A stretch of 64,000 nt of DNA from Streptomyces sp. Je 1-369 (GTDB lineage: Bacteria > Actinomycetota > Actinomycetes > Streptomycetales > Streptomycetaceae), in assembly GCF_026810505.1 (NCBI RefSeq), contig NZ_CP101750.1:2447448-2511447 (forward strand), given 5' to 3'. The position numbers and the translations under genes are program-made. Position 1 is the stretch's first letter. Each line of letters starts with the position of its first letter. The notes beneath the pieces are model-generated. The model had not been told where the DNA came from. It saw only the letters and a list, made by a program, of their open reading frames with translations, and did no database searches. Below, one piece after another: positions 63,801 to 64,000 of this stretch.

Positions 63801-64000
63801 TGTTCTCGAGCGGCTCGACGACCTGCTTCTCGACCACATCGGGAGACGCACCCTGGTACGGGGCGAGCACGGACACCATGGGCAGTTCGATGGAGGGCAG
63901 CAGCTGCTGCTTGAGCTGCGGTATCGCGATGGCGCCGAAGACGATCGCGATGATCGACATCAGCCCTATGAGTGCCCGTTGGGCAAGGCTGAACCTGGAA
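60874..64000 (-). CDS. RND efflux transporter (AcrB/HAE family), start outside window
   Basis: Proton-driven multidrug-type pump of more than 1040 residues; the reading frame continues through the right edge (SRFSLAQRALIGL before the first internal Met), so only a few N-terminal residues are missing. Twelve membrane spans in two repeats, with large outer loops after spans 1 and 7. Span 4 holds IAIGRVVDDSIVVLENIKRH, matching the AcrB proton-relay Asp pair. In a Gram-positive it must act without a TolC channel. The C terminus is Arg/Lys-rich, cytosolic. Confidence 0.92.
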   Translation of the reverse strand, partial: SRFSLAQRALIGLMSIIAIVFGAIAIPQLKQQLLPSIELPMVSVLAPYQGASPDVVEKQVVEPLENTIDAVDGITGVTSTASEGNAVIMASFDYGSGSKQLVADVQQAVNRARAELPDDVDPQVVAGSTDDIPTVVLSVTSDKDQQALADQLDRTVVPSLKDIDGVGQVTVDGVRDLQVDVTPDDRRLAKAGLTPAALGKALQAGGATLPAGSFDEGGKNRTVQVGGGYTSLRQIEDLRVTPEATPGERPGKPVRLGDVATVEQRPSTATSITRTDGEPSLAVAVTMDHDGSAVAISDAVQDKLPGLREDLGSGATLTVASDQGPAVAKSIEGLTTEGALGLVFAVVIILVFLASVRSTLVTAVSIPLSVVLALIVLWTRDLSLNMLTLGALTIAIGRVVDDSIVVLENIKRHLGYGEEREQAILKAVREVAGAVTSSTLTTVAVFLPIGLVGGMVGELFGSFSLTVTAALLASLLVSLTVVPVLSYWFLRAPKAIQGVDPEEARRKAEEKESRSRLQRMYVPVLRFATRRRLTSLGIALVILVGTFGMAPLLKTNFFDQGEQEVLTIKQELKPGTSLSASDAAAKKVEKMLSGIDEIKDYQVTVGSSGFMAAFGGGTDTNQASYTLTLKDKSSYDTTQDLVEKELGKLSGIGRTTVSAGDGFGNQDLSVVVKAADAKVLREASDDVRDEVAKLDDVTDVQSDLAQSVPRISVKGTAKAAAAGFDETTLGQAVAQSVRGTTSGKAILDDTERDVVIKSSKPAKTLDELRKLTLRPGVRLGDIADVRLVDGPVSMTRIDGARAATITAKPTGDNTGAVSADLTKKLDALKLPDGATASIGGVSEDQDEAFAKLGLAMLAAVAIVFMLLVATFRSLVQPLILLVSIPFAATGAIGLLVATDTPMGVPAMIGMLMLIGIVVTNAIVLIDLINQYRGQGYGTVEAVIEGGRHRLRPILMTALATIFALLPMALGITGEGGFIAQPLAVVVIGGLITSTLLTLLLVPTLYAMVELRKDRRRAKREARRTKKSESEARPHTPEPSQP

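Overview
The window is high-GC, densely coded DNA with GTG/ATG/TTG starts, mycelial-actinomycete proteins (PASTA kinase, SAM-IV riboswitch, actinobacterial cytochrome bcc-aa3 genes, AdoK, GlkA, PimB-like transferase) and a gene order that, from memory, matches the chromosomal core of Streptomyces (roughly the S. coelicolor SCO2107-SCO2163 interval). I see no rRNA, tRNA, IS element, prophage, CRISPR array or replication origin. About 60 genes fill almost all the sequence; only two gene-free stretches exceed 300 bases (43106-43488 and 54089-54436).

Layout. 1-6.5 kb: end of a thiamine operon (thiO, thiS, thiG), a PASTA Ser/Thr kinase, endonuclease IV, a molybdopterin oxidoreductase, bacterioferritin and its ferredoxin under an iron box. 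6.6-13.9 kb: aromatic and central metabolism: class II DAHP synthase, a TetR regulator with its divergent SRPBCC target, a fused anthranilate synthase behind a Trp-Trp-Trp leader/attenuator, a D-2-hydroxyacid dehydrogenase and a phosphofructokinase. 13.9-20 kb: a two-component pair in the position of MacRS, acyltransferase, esterase, membrane protein, ECF sigma factor with partner. 20-31 kb: nuclease-fold protein, glucokinase with an upstream DUF5304-type gene, ArsA-like ATPase, START-like protein, metallophosphatase, long-chain acyl-CoA synthetase, mannosyltransferase-like GT4, GT87 membrane protein and a lipoprotein metallopeptidase. 31-36.5 kb: two tandem NlpC/P60 hydrolases, NYN-domain protein, zinc ribbon, rhomboid and Lrp-like protein. 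36.6-41.8 kb: small secreted protein, sensor kinase and OmpR regulator, SLC13 transporter and glycerate kinase. 41.7-44.6 kb: a cysteine-desulfurase-like gene under a SAM-IV riboswitch, then trpD. 44.7-54.1 kb: the respiratory cluster qcrB-qcrA-qcrC-ctaE, a receiver-like gene, an L,D-transpeptidase, and ctaF-ctaD-ctaC. 54.4-64 kb: NifS-TusA fusion, adenosine kinase, two hypothetical proteins, erpA, nadA and an RND pump that runs off the end.

How it fits together. Several linked themes recur: aromatic/Trp supply (aroH, trpEG, trpD), glycolysis (glkA, pfkA), Fe-S and sulfur handling (two NifS-like enzymes, ErpA, the [4Fe-4S] enzyme NadA), iron storage (bfr/bfd), cell-wall remodelling (NlpC/P60 pair, L,D-transpeptidase, PASTA kinase) and aerobic respiration (bcc-aa3). 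Most of the novelty is regulatory: a SAM-IV riboswitch followed by a six-codon reading frame ending in Met-Cys and a hairpin; a putative OmpR-type box with 11-bp spacing shared by the two promoters around the 36.8-39 kb two-component system; a 38-bp palindrome covering the TetR start; and at least eleven starts that look leaderless, with a TANNNT box 6-7 nt before the start codon.
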